Source of the DNA: Mytilisepta virgata
Taxonomy: Eukaryota > Mollusca > Bivalvia > Mytilida > Mytilidae
Direction: 5' to 3'
Assembly (NCBI GenBank): GCA_028015205.1
Contig: CM051516.1
Coordinates: 34,920,230 to 34,984,229 of the forward strand
DNA length: 64,000 nt
Below are positions 23,907-36,700 of the stretch, one piece after another (positions within the stretch are counted from its first letter, which is position 1; each line of letters starts with the position of its first letter). Both the position numbers and the translations under genes were made by a program. The notes below the pieces were generated by a model. The model was not told where the DNA came from. It saw only the letters and a program-made list of their open reading frames with translations, and searched no databases.

Positions 23907-24736
23907 TTCAATCAATGTAATGAAAAGTTATGATAGACTCCGAATGTTAGACAATTTTTATGCAGATTAAAGGGTTCATTCACTATAAAGGGTTCATGCG
24001 AGTGAAACATATATATACCACCCACTAAGCATATAAACATTTACACTAGATATTAATCTGTTTAACACTACATCATATTTATCACTTTTGACAGAAAAAC
24101 ATTTTTGGTCATAAGTCTAAGGAATGATGTAAGGCTATTCTTTCCTTTTAAAATCAGGTAGCTGAACAACAGATCCCACCAGGTCAGTCATGTTGTGCCA
24201 AAAATAATACATTTTCTTTTCAAATTGTGGATTCGGAGTAATGAAATAAACATAACAGCTGTAATTTATATCTACAGAAAAATAACACCAACAGTTTAAT
24301 ATTAAAGATTCACAACGTGTTTCATTTTGATTTTTTCAAGTGAATAATAACACTCATTTGGAAAATGTGCTGTGTGCATGAGATTTTTTTAATGTATACC
24401 AGATTTTAAAAAAAAGTTGCTCAGAAATAGTATCAAGGGCAGAATGAATATTTTTAAAATATTTCATTAATAATGAATAGTTATGAAATACATAACATAA
24501 CATCCTCTTGCAATGAATTTGTTATTTATAATAATTTAAGAATCGTTGTTTCTTTATTTTGTATCCAGATAGCCTAATTTCTATATCCGGGATATTTCCG
24601 TAACCGGAATTACTCTAATATTACTCCATCTATAAATTTTATTCCGAATGGTCTTGACAATAACCTTGACCTTCTAACTTAGACGGGCACTGACAAATCG
24701 TCTGTCACATTTAAACGCTAGAACTTAGCTTGAATA
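23907..24736. promoter_or_regulatory. Head-to-head interval, CYP39-type gene and OSCP1
   Basis: About 830 bp separate the start codons of two genes transcribed away from each other, so both 5' ends and both promoters must lie here unless upstream non-coding exons exist. It is AT-rich with no clear TATA pairing. An ETS-like patch (ATATTTCCGTAACCGGAA) lies about 140 bases before the OSCP1 start. Shared regulation is an inference. Confidence 0.5.
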
Positions 24737-27700
24737 ATGTCTTGTAAAACATTGCCATTATTGTTCATAAATCTAGGAGGTGAAATGATTTACATATTAG
24801 ATCAGCGCCTTAGGGCACAAAACATAGCGGACGAGAAAGCTAAGAAAGGTAAGAAAAAAATTCGGCATTTCAAGAAATCTATACCCCCCTTCTTATGAAA
24901 GACAAGTGAAGTTCGAAAAAAAAATAGTGGAAACAGATTTTTGAATTTTTCTAACCAAAACATTGTTTGGAGATCTTTCATAAGGTTTTTTTGGTGTCAA
25001 AAAATTCGTCTAGAAATCATTAAGTACTTTTTGTAGACCCCATTTCACATGCACCTGAATGACCTGTGTGGGTTAAAGGGAGGAGGGACGAGGGTATCAT
25101 TTGAAAAGTTTAGTGTAGACAAGCATATCATCTGACCACTTAGTCTGAGATTCCTGGGACATGAAACCACCTGTTTGAGAATTGTTTGAGGCAGTGGGAC
25201 ATCAGCTCTCATAATTACATGTAGGCCATATGGTGGGCTTTGCTTTGTTGAGACTTCATGCAATACTTGGCGAATTTAACAACTAACAGTTCACCAGAGC
25301 CGATAGCATTTGCGCAGCCATATTATCAATTAAGGAAGATGCTCAAATCTTTCTCCAACATAGCAGAACATCACTGGAAAAGAATTTTACGTTTTGCGCA
25401 TTTTTTTCACAACAAAAATTTGGTTTCTTCAACATATTTATATTTATCATTGTTTTACTTATCCCATCGAACAGATTCTAAGATAAGGTCGCTTATCAGA
25501 CAGAATTTTGGACTACTGTCTGGACACCTTAGTTCGTAAAATGGATTTTTCAGAATTGTCTAGTCACTTGGGTGAAAGATTCAATGTGCTAAGTCGTAAC
25601 TGAAACAATTGAACTTACCTAATTTTGATCAATCATGTTTTCCAGAGAAGAGAAAAAAATCCTCCTATGGGATTTTCAATATAAAAGGGAGATAACTCTT
25701 CTATGAGATTTTATAAAATTAAGTATTACAACCCCCTGATGCATGAAATATGCACAGTGCATTAAAAATATTTAATATAACAGTCTTAAAAATTTTTGGG
25801 TAGGTCTGAGTTGATACATTCAAATTGTTAATTTTTTTAAATTTTCAAATGCAATAATTTTTCTATTGGAAATTCCCCATTTAGAATCAATTGTGAGGTA
25901 TACAAACAGAACCTTTATAAACAACTTTACATTTTTTATGTTTTCTTGGATGACTCAATAAGGTTAATCAACCAACAAATGATTGTCTAATAATTCTAAC
26001 GTTTAGACTTTCAAAAATGCAAAAAAATCATTTTATTAACTGAGGTGTCCAGACAGTACATGTAGTATCAGACAAGTATTATTTTTTAGGCCTGAAATCA
26101 GGAAAAAAATTGAAAAAGATTACTGGCATACTAATGAAAGCATAATAGTTTTGAGCGCTGGGAAATGTACCTTAAAAAATGCAGGATTGGGGGAAATATC
26201 GACTTCAGCTTCAATACACTTACAATGTACTCCTTGAATAGAAAAAATGCCAACATACATGTAGTTTTATACTATATTATGGCGAACATTGTTTTGTTTT
26301 TGCTGAGGATAGAAAGAACAGAATTTGACGCAAAAATTCATTCCGAAATTGTTGTATAGCTATTAATGATAATTAAAAAAAAATTCAACAAATATAATTA
26401 TTCTAGCATGATTAGATTGATGAAACGCGATTTTCAAAAAGGGTCCTATTAAACCCATACAAATATTTCAAAAAATATATATCTAATTGTTGTACATTAT
26501 ACCTAAAATCACAATTTATGACCCGTCCTCATTCTCTCTCTTTAACCTTAGTTTTACTTTTATTTCATTTAGTATAAAATCGTGTATCTTTCTAAATTAA
26601 GAATACTGCATACTTTGCATATTTTTATATTACAACAATGAAAATTTTGTGAATTTTCAGTTCCCTCTTTAAAGAATCACATGTTCTGGTATATTTATTT
26701 CTTAACTTAATTTGTTTATCTTAATTCTACAATATGATGCACCCAGACGTCTAGCAGATAAAGGTAGGTACATGTATACTCATACTTGTGTAACAAAAGC
26801 TTTGGTCCGGTAAATGTATAATAAACACAGGTGTCAACGTTAATCTGTCCATCACCTTATGAAAATCCAAGCGAATCTCCTTTAAGTTACGTAACAACTT
26901 GTTGAAAACTAGATTAACAGGTGGATTCATGATCCAAAGTATGTTGCATTTATCAAATAATTATTGGTGTTTCAAAATCATAATGTTTTTACAAAAATAT
27001 GCAAAAACTGTAAAATTACGCAAGTAAAGAAAATACAAAACATATTTTTTAGGTTCTTGTTTGTATTTCGAAATTATACATTTGTAGTTCTGATTGATAG
27101 GCAATGTTTTGATATTTAAAATTTCCACTGTAGACTGTCTATGACTATTTATTCGATAGATATATATACTGTATAAAATTAACACAATCATTCTTTGAAA
27201 CTACGCTTTAATCGTAAGCTGACAATTAAAACCCGTAATTTGGAATAACAGTTGTTTGGAAAGAAAACCGATGTTACCCATTAATATCACATTGGACATG
27301 CATCTGCTGCCACGATGTTGTCAGCATGGATGGCCACGCTTATACTTGCGTGGCATGGTCAGTTGGCCATGGTAAAATCATGGTTTTTTTCCGAAAACCA
27401 CGCTGCAAGATCTGTACATGTAGTTCTTGAGATACAGGGGGATAAAGGTGCTAAAAAAGCATGTTGCTGTGTATCATGCTGGGCTTAGTGAAGCCCTTTA
27501 TTCTGTTTTCAATTTTTGGTAGAATTGCCCTAATGTGGTCTCTGTTTAAAAAATTGCCAAAGGTAAAAAAAGTGGTGTATAGCTCATAGTTTTCAGTAAA
27601 CGCTCCTACATGTAGAAGGATCATGATGCAGTATTTTCGGAATTTTTATTTTGCCATGCTTGCTGAGACTGAGGAATTTCCCATCAGATGCGTACTAAAA

Positions 27701-30700
27701 TCTTTGGAATCAACACTGTCCTTATTCATGTTATTGATCAATGTTGAATTTGGTTAAAGTTTTTTTTTACCTTTTATTTACTTTCATCCTTTAAGCAGTG
27801 ATATTCAATGAATGGGTCTGATACTGGCATATGTATGACCTTATAGCGTATCTTCTTGGAAATTGTATTATATCGATTTTAACTACTTTCATTTTTAAAA
27901 AATGTTGATATTGTAAGATTTTACTGATTATTTCTGCAAGGGGTCCTGACTGTGTTCAGATTGTAGCTATAAACTTCACGAACTGGTGTCCTTACCCTGT
28001 AGTTTAGAAATTTTGTAAACCAGATAAGGGAAATTATATTCAATGATTGTTTTAATATTAGTCCCCTACCGGCAATGCCAATGGGGACTATACGTTTGCA
28101 CTGAGTCCGTCAGTCACACTTCAGTTTTCTGGACTTTTTTCAGAAACCGTTTAACCAAATGATCATAATTATTGTATTTGAGCTAATAATCATGAGTTAC
28201 ATATTAAATTTGAGTTTCATGCTGATAAGATAATTATTGTAAGAGTTATTGCCCTTAGAAATATGAATTATTGCCAATATAATAGTTTTTCGGACTTTTT
28301 TGGCAAACCCTTTTACCTAGTGATCTTATTTTTGGTAAGTGAAATTATAATGATGATTTAAAGATCAGATTTGACTTTCATGCTGATTGGATAATTATTG
28401 CGAGAGTTATTGCCAAGATAATAGTTTTCCAGACTCTTTTCAGAAACTGTTTAACTAACTCATCTTATTTTTTGTATGTGAACTTATAATGTTGAGTTAC
28501 AGATTAAGAGTGAGTTTCACTCTGATCAGATTATTTTTGTGAGAATTATTGTGCTTGGAAAATTGGAACTATTATCAAAATAATAGTTTCCAGACTGTTT
28601 TTGCAAACCCTTTTACCAAGTGATTTTATTTTTGGTATGTAAGCTTATAATGATGAGCTTCAGACCAAGTTTGAATTTTACGCTGATCAAATAATTATTG
28701 TGGAAGTTATAGCCCTTGGAAATAGGAATTATTGTCAAAATATTAGTTTTCTGGACTTTTTGCAAACCCTTTTATCAAGGGATCTTATTATAGGTATGTG
28801 AGCTTATAATGATGAGCTACAGAGCAAGCTGATCAGATAATTATTTTGTACCCCCTGAAAGCATTGTTTCAGGATTTTTAGGAGTTATCAGTCTGTCCGT
28901 ACGTCTTCATCCGATTCACATTCTCAATGAGAGTTTGCATGTTTTCTCATATATCAAGCTGGTAGGCGACATTGTATTGCCTAGCAATAGTTTCAGAATG
29001 CTTATTAAAAATATTAATCATTCATTATAAAAGTTGAATATTAATAAAGGTAGATATATGGTTGGTTATCACTTTATAAAAAATGAGTCAACATTTCAAG
29101 AAGAGACTTATTGAAGATGACAATCCTCAACAACAGAAACGCCCCCATACGGAAAAAGATAACACCTTGTATACCTTTCAGTTCAGTTTTGGTAAACTAT
29201 GTTTTATGACATTATTAGCTTCCAGTATTTAAATTTTGGAATCATCATTTTTTAAATTGGATGTGTCAAAATGGGACTGATCATTTTCAAATTGGGGCAA
29301 CCCTAGACCCCAAAAATTATTAATAAAAATCCTGTCAATCTATAGCCAAATTACTAAAAATATATTACTTGGCAGAAATCATTTTAATGTTAAGAAGGAT
29401 TTCATTGTAAGAAAGTTTCCACATGAAGGATACTAGCTCTTGGTTTAGGTCTCTTAATTAAATATCTCAAATATCTGTAAAGAATACCAAAACGACAAAA
29501 CAGTGGGAGAAGTCCAAGGAAAACACAAAGTCAGGAGAATGGAACACAACACAAATGCCACACTCAGGATACATGTATAACTAAAAGAATAAAAAATTTA
29601 TAATAAACTAAACAAAACTAGAACAAAACAGCACAGAAACTAAAGCACTAGCAAAATGAACTTCCATTAAAAAACTGGGAGTAACATTAGGTGCTCTGAA
29701 AGGGTAAGCATGTCCTGCTCCGTTAATGGCACTTGTCACATAGGCAATGAAGTGTCAATTCCAGAAGGACGTGAAATCTAACTGAAGATATCTAGTCTCA
29801 TACACAAGAAAGAAACTTCAAATCATTTTTTGATTTTATACCTTAATATGTGTGTGTATTTTTTTTATTTCATGTTAAGGTGGTACCCAACACTTTCACT
29901 AAAACTAATTTGGCTCGTTTAATTTTCATAAAATTTTGACAAAGTATTTACTTTCACCCATTGACAAAAATTTTTAAATTTCAAAACATTTGAACCAACC
30001 AATTCATCAGAAAAATTACACTGATTGTATAGAAGTTTGACAATCACTAATATTGATCATTGAAAAGCTTAATATTCCCTTAACAACACAACGTTATTAA
30101 AACGTTTAGCTGATTTTACAGAGTTATCTCCCTGTAGTGTTAGGTACCACCTTAAATACTCTTGTTATTTTTTTTTTCAGTTTTGCATGATATAATAGCC
30201 ACAATGTTTCACAAAAGGTTTATGGATGAATTATTTAAACCACAACCATTGTATTCCAAGAAAGCCATGAGAACTGTATTTGACAGATTAGCCCATGCCT
30301 CTATAATGAGGCTTAATGCTGCCAGTATGGACAAGGTAAGTTAGATAAGTATTTGCTTCTACAATAATGCTGGTGCTTCCCTTTTCCACAAATCCTTAAA
30401 AAAAGTCTTTTTTCTGAAAAGTACCTTCCTTTAGCCAAGAAGTATATATCACGGAGAGGTGGATGTAGCATTTTGAGCAGGATATATTCATCCACAATTA
30501 TAGCCAAATTTCTGGTGTTTGTTTCGGTGTACATATGTATGTTACCGCCATGACTATTCTCCAATAACTGATTTTTTTTTAATGAAAACTAAATATCCGA
30601 ATAACTGTGAGTGAAAACTCTGTATTTGTCTTAGTGTACATGTATAAATAATATTGTGATCTTGTACATACACTACATGTATATATAATTTTTGGAAAAG

Positions 30701-33700
30701 GGGTAAAGACAATTTGTGGAAAAGAATTTTTTGTAAAATTTTCAGAAATGTCCTGTGTGCACATCTAACTGCTGCCTGCAATTTTAAAATCAGATATATA
30801 TTGTTGGGTGATGTTTTCATGCATAGTTTTGTTGTAATATTTCAGTAAGATACATTGTACTGAACTTATAATTCATTTGATCTCCTTCAATTTAACATAG
30901 GCCAAGAAAAAATGTCTGCTGTTTCCCTTAATATACTATACAAATCTAAGATTGATAGTAAGACTTGTATAAAAAATTATTCTTTCTAGAATTTTACATG
31001 TAACTGGTTCTAATATGTCTAAATGGGGGACATTCTGACTGAGATAATGCTGTCTGAAAAATATTTATCAGATAGGCACAAAAATATGGTCAATTGGGTT
31101 TCCTGAAACAGAAATTTTTTTATTTTGGTCTTATTATATAGTTTTTTACATTGTTTTACAGTTATATGATTTAATGACCATGGCTTTTAAATATCAAGTA
31201 TCGATGTGCCTTAAACCAAGAGATATAATATTAGTGACACTCAATCATTTGGATGCCATGAGAGGGTTTGTTGGAAATAATGCAGAAATCAGACAACAAT
31301 TAGACCATGTTTATAGATTATTAATGGAGGTATGTTAGTAATTGAGCGACTTTTTATAATATCAAATTGTAAAGATTTTATGTAGAGGTTGGCATGGGGT
31401 GTTCAGGAACTTGCTAAAGCCTTCATCACAAGTTGAGCACTAAATTGCCCCAGAAACAATTGGGTTATATTACACCACCAATCAAAAATGATGGATCTTC
31501 TTTTAAAAATAAAAAGAGTACAATGTAGATTGTTGTTTGATGTGTGGCTTGCATATACATGCTCACAGGGTTATAGAGAATTTAAAGAAATCGGACATCA
31601 TTTATTGTTTTGTTTAGTCTATACATAGAGGAGGTTTTGGGTTGTAAGTTGGCATGTTGTTTCATCCTTTGTTTGATTAAATGGCATACATTCCGATAGT
31701 TCTAAATCTGAGAAATGGTACAATAAATATTATATAGAGATATAATTTATAATACAATTGTTATTTTGCAAAGTAAGCAGTATGATATGAACAAACTTTG
31801 AGTGCTGCAAGCACTTTGAAAATTCACATAACTTTTTTTTGTAACCATATTAACCATTTATCCATATTAGGATGAATTTATTTAAAGATAATGAATCCAT
31901 CTTTTTTTTGTAGAGTTTTGCATCATTAAGTTTAGGAGAGTATCAACTAATTCGACAAACATTACTGAATTTTTTCCAAGACATGCACATAAGGGTAAGT
32001 TTTGATTGTTGTATCTTACTCAGTTCGTAAATTATTTACTCCCATGAATAGTCTTTTTATCTTTTGAAATATTTTTTGTGCTTTTAAAAATATTTAATAT
32101 TCTACTATTATTGTATTCATGAACAGGTTTCTTTTCTCTGCTTATTTGATACAAAGACAAGTTGCCATATAAAATAAGAAGTTCCATGGACAAAATTAAC
32201 TCATTTAATTTTTTGAGCCAGTTTTAGTCAAGTTATAATTATTTAATGTACTTGTTTCGTCTTATCTACAAAATGTATTAATATCATTCAAATCTTTCAA
32301 CATAAAAAGGGAATCTACATGCCTGTTTTGCCCCAAGTTGCTTTTCCATCGATTTTTAATTTTCTCTGAAATTGAAAACCCAACTTTTTACCAGTTTTGA
32401 ATTACCTTTATCACAGCTGTTAAAATCACCATACATATATCTACGGCAGTTCAGTGATAATTCATAAGGTTCTATGTTCCTAATGTCTGATTGATTTTTA
32501 CCTTGGACAAGACATAAACTAATTTAAATAGAATTGATGTATTTTATACAGAAAACAGAGATAATATCAGATAATCAATTTGTTGTTCTGATTTTGAAGA
32601 AAGAAATATGGTCAAATTAAAATTTCATAGTTTTGAAAACTGAGACTATTGTGCATCAATTACTGTTCAGCATTTTCATAAAGGCAAATAGAGGTTTTTA
32701 AATGGATTTTTTTCCCATTACATTGTAGTATATTGGGAATCATTATCTTGTTAATAAAGTCTTGTTTAATGTGCTGGGTTTTTGTTTGAACCAAACTTTT
32801 AGATGTAATCACTTTGTATATTCAAGCCATCACTTTATTTAAATAGAATCACTCAACAAGTTTTATTTAACCAAAGTTTTTACTGTCACGTTATGGTATG
32901 ATGCTGTAGTTGTTGTTTTTTGGTAAACAGTTTGGTTGTAATACAAGATGCACAACTTTTCAAATGTCTTTTATACATTTGTAAAGTGTCAGATGTAATA
33001 ATATAATGAGGAATGTTTTTATTTGAACCAAAATTTTACCTGTAATAATTTTTTCTGTAGAAATCATAACGTTTGTGCAGGAGTACAAATTCAAGTCGTG
33101 CTGTAATACATTAAAGTAACAGATCTAGAAATTTTGGAAAGCTTGAACAACTTTTTGTAATCACAAATTTTTAGAATTTGACAAAATTCCCAGTCTAATG
33201 TTTCCTTTAGAGGGGAATGTCAATTCTTGTCTTTCCAATTTTTTTACATTCAGTCATGTTTATGAATAACAAAATGCCATAATGATTGGGACAAGATATA
33301 AATTCTCTTTTTATTATGTATAGTTTGCTTTCATAACTGGAATGCTTTTACAGTTTTGCTTCCAATACAATGAAGCAGAATTAATTTACTTCCTGGTGTA
33401 ATAGCTTTTCATCAAGCTAATAATGCATTGATATAAATCTATAAGTATATTGGTCTCATCAAGAGTCCATTAATTTCTTTTCCATTTTCATAATTGATGT
33501 GTAATTAGCTTGTAACTAATTACTGTCATGAAGTCATCTATAGATTCTATTAAAACAAGTGAAATCTTGTTTCTGTTCACTCATATAGCGGTGGATTTCA
33601 GTTGTCCTCTTGTGTTTCAATTCTCATAATTATATATGAAATAAAATACAACCATAAGTACTTTTGAATGTCAATACAAATTTCTGATGGACTTTAAAGA

Positions 33701-36700
33701 CATTTTACTGTATGGGATTAGTGTTTTTTCTTCAGATACCGGGTAATTGGTATTCTGTTCAAATCTGTTGTTTTTTAATAAGGGTGGGAGGTGTAACAGC
33801 TTACCATTTAGTGCAAGTTCTATACACATGTACATTGTTGGAGGCTGAATGGTGTCTGCTATTTGTAATTGTAATATCTGCTTATATTGGGTTTTTGTCT
33901 CATGGGTATTTCAAATTTCATTCATTTTGTACTGTTCAAGTCCATTGCGTAATTATGTGCGCTGAAAAACTAGTCTCCTGAAAGCCACCATCGTACGTCA
34001 TAGAAAAACAATAACGTATTTTGCGACTCGATCTCCAAAAACCATAGGTACTAATGTGTAAATTTTCTTCACTTCTTTTAAAATTTATATAATTGTATGT
34101 AAAATTAAATTTTAAAATGCACATTATTACTCTATAGTTCTTTCATGAAAATGAATGATCACATTAAAATGATATGGCTTTAGAAATTTTAGTTTGATAT
34201 TGTATACACATTAGTCTACTGTGGCAGTGCATCGAAGATTTAATTTTTCACATGATGCTGTTAGGTTTTTAAATGCGTTGCACACACACTTGTACGCTCT
34301 GGTCCATGTGGGTTGAGTTTACATATTACCACATTTCTACGCTATGGGTGTTGTGATTTGAAGCACAATAGCAAAAGTTAAACACAACTGTATGCAGTGG
34401 TTTTTCTATCAAATGGATGAATGACAGCTACTGCGTAAGAATGCGTATAAAAAATTCATTTAGCTAAGAAGATTCAGGGTGTACTGATGTGAAATTTAAT
34501 TTACTTAATAATTAATTGCTAACTTTTAATTAATTAGCATTTTTTTCAAAATAGAATATTTATAAGACGGGTTTTTCATTTTTAAGATGAATTTTTACCA
34601 AAGATGAAGAGGTTTTATGATGTGATATGAAAATATTGTAAGATTAATTAATAGCATAACCCTAAAAGTTTATAAAAATTAATTTTGTGTTAATTTCAAT
34701 CATCAATTAAAGTTTTATTAGTTTTAATTATCATATTTTATTTTATTTTATTTGAAGAGTGTTTTACATTAATAACATTTAAAACGTCATAACTCACCTT
34801 GTTACGAAGAAAATTTCTAAATTACTTGATGAAATCTTCATAAAAAACTTAAAAATTAAAAGTTCCATGGCCTTTCTACGACAAATGATACTCAAATTTT
34901 GGATGCTGTTTTTTGCATGCACATAATTACGCTATGGTTTTTCTATGATATATATTAGTGGCTGTGCAAAGGATATAGGAAACCAATAAATCATCGACTG
35001 GAACATAATTGTATGTTTAATTTCTTGTATAGGTAATTGTAAACTTTATCCTTTTCAGAATTGATACCACATTTAAGTGTTATTATCTTTCAACCTTGAT
35101 CTTTGAAAACTGCTTTTAAATCCTAAAATGAATCTTGTAATATTAAAGGGCAATGTGCATTTTGATGATTCCTTAAATTTGTGGGGTTTTTTTCATTCAT
35201 GAAAACTTTAAAAATTGGTATCCAACATAAAATTAATAAAATCAGCAGTAATAATGTGTTTTTATTATTTACATGTTAGTATTTTCTCATTGATATGAAA
35301 GTTCTCTACTTCACCATGTTCATATACTCTTATCTTTATATGGTCAAATTTTACAATCTGTTCCTGTTTAGTCCTGAATGATCTTGCAAATAATGTTGAA
35401 TGGGCTCTTCTTACATGTAACTACCAAATCCATCCTTAATTCATGTATTTTGAGAAAGAATGGATATTGAATCAATAAAGAATAAAATTGTGTTTACAAG
35501 AACCGCATTGAATATTATTTTCGTAATATAATTACGGTATTGAAAAAACCTTTGTTAGATATAAATTATTTAGTTTTTTGTTGTATAGTTATACAATGAT
35601 GGTCCGGGACAGGTAGCAATAAATATTGAATGGAAATTATACTGTACTTATATACATATAAATGGTCCCCAAATATTGACAGAGTTACTTGTTACTGAAA
35701 TAATTAGTTGTGCTGTACTTGTAGGTATTAAGACATTATTAGACAACAAAATAAATGCTTGTGTTAAATCTCCAAAACATGAGTTTCTTAGTAGGTAAAA
35801 CTATCTGTATTGATTGTATATAAATTTCCACTCTTTGTTTATTTTGAATTTTAAAAAGACATTACCAGTTGAAATTGTAAAATATCACCTTTGCCATTTA
35901 TGTTTTTTTCATATGAATATTTTGAGAAACATCAGTTCAATGCAGGTGATCGTTTTTGTTCATCTGATTCTTGAGATTTTTTTCCCAAATTACTCCTTGA
36001 TCCCTTAAATCAAATGGTTGTTCCCTAAATGAAAGTTTATTTTAGATTTAACCATTTTGATTTTATCGGAGAAACATTTCTGTTAGTTTATTTTATTCCT
36101 AACCGACAACATATAAAAAAGCAGTTTATTGAACAAGTAACTTTGTCAGCCTTGGCATGTAAGATATAACAGACTATTGATTGAACTGCACGGTGACATT
36201 CTTAGCACATTCATTCATATTTTCTTTTGTGATGAAAGTCATTATTGATTCTTACTAAGGTGTTCATTTATGTTTCAATTGTCTTGTAATAAATTGATAG
36301 CTATAATTGCACAAACCGTGAATGTAGCTTATTTGTAAATATTCTCTCCTGGGCAGTCATACTCTTAATTTATATTACCTATGCATGAAGGACTGACTGT
36401 AATTTTTTTTTGAGTTAATCTCAATCACATGGTGCACACCAAGTAAACCTGCATAGTAATAAAACAAAATTAAAACCAATGCTATTATTTAATCCCAAAC
36501 GTTTGTTTGAGGATTCCTCTTTATGAAACAACAGTAGAAAGGAAAATTCACTCTATGGGATGATAGCCTAAAAATATTAACCAATCAAAAGATGTCATTA
36601 TAGAATACAGTGTATAAATGTATATGTAGGTTTATGTATACAGCTGAAGGTCATTTTCTCAAACTCTCATACTTGAAATTCCGCACAACATGATAACTGT

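Noticed and set aside
33945..34960. Possible inverted-repeat element (GCGTAATTATGTGC at both sides)
   Set aside because: The matching motifs are short and in inconsistent order, and no target duplication or clear ends could be found.
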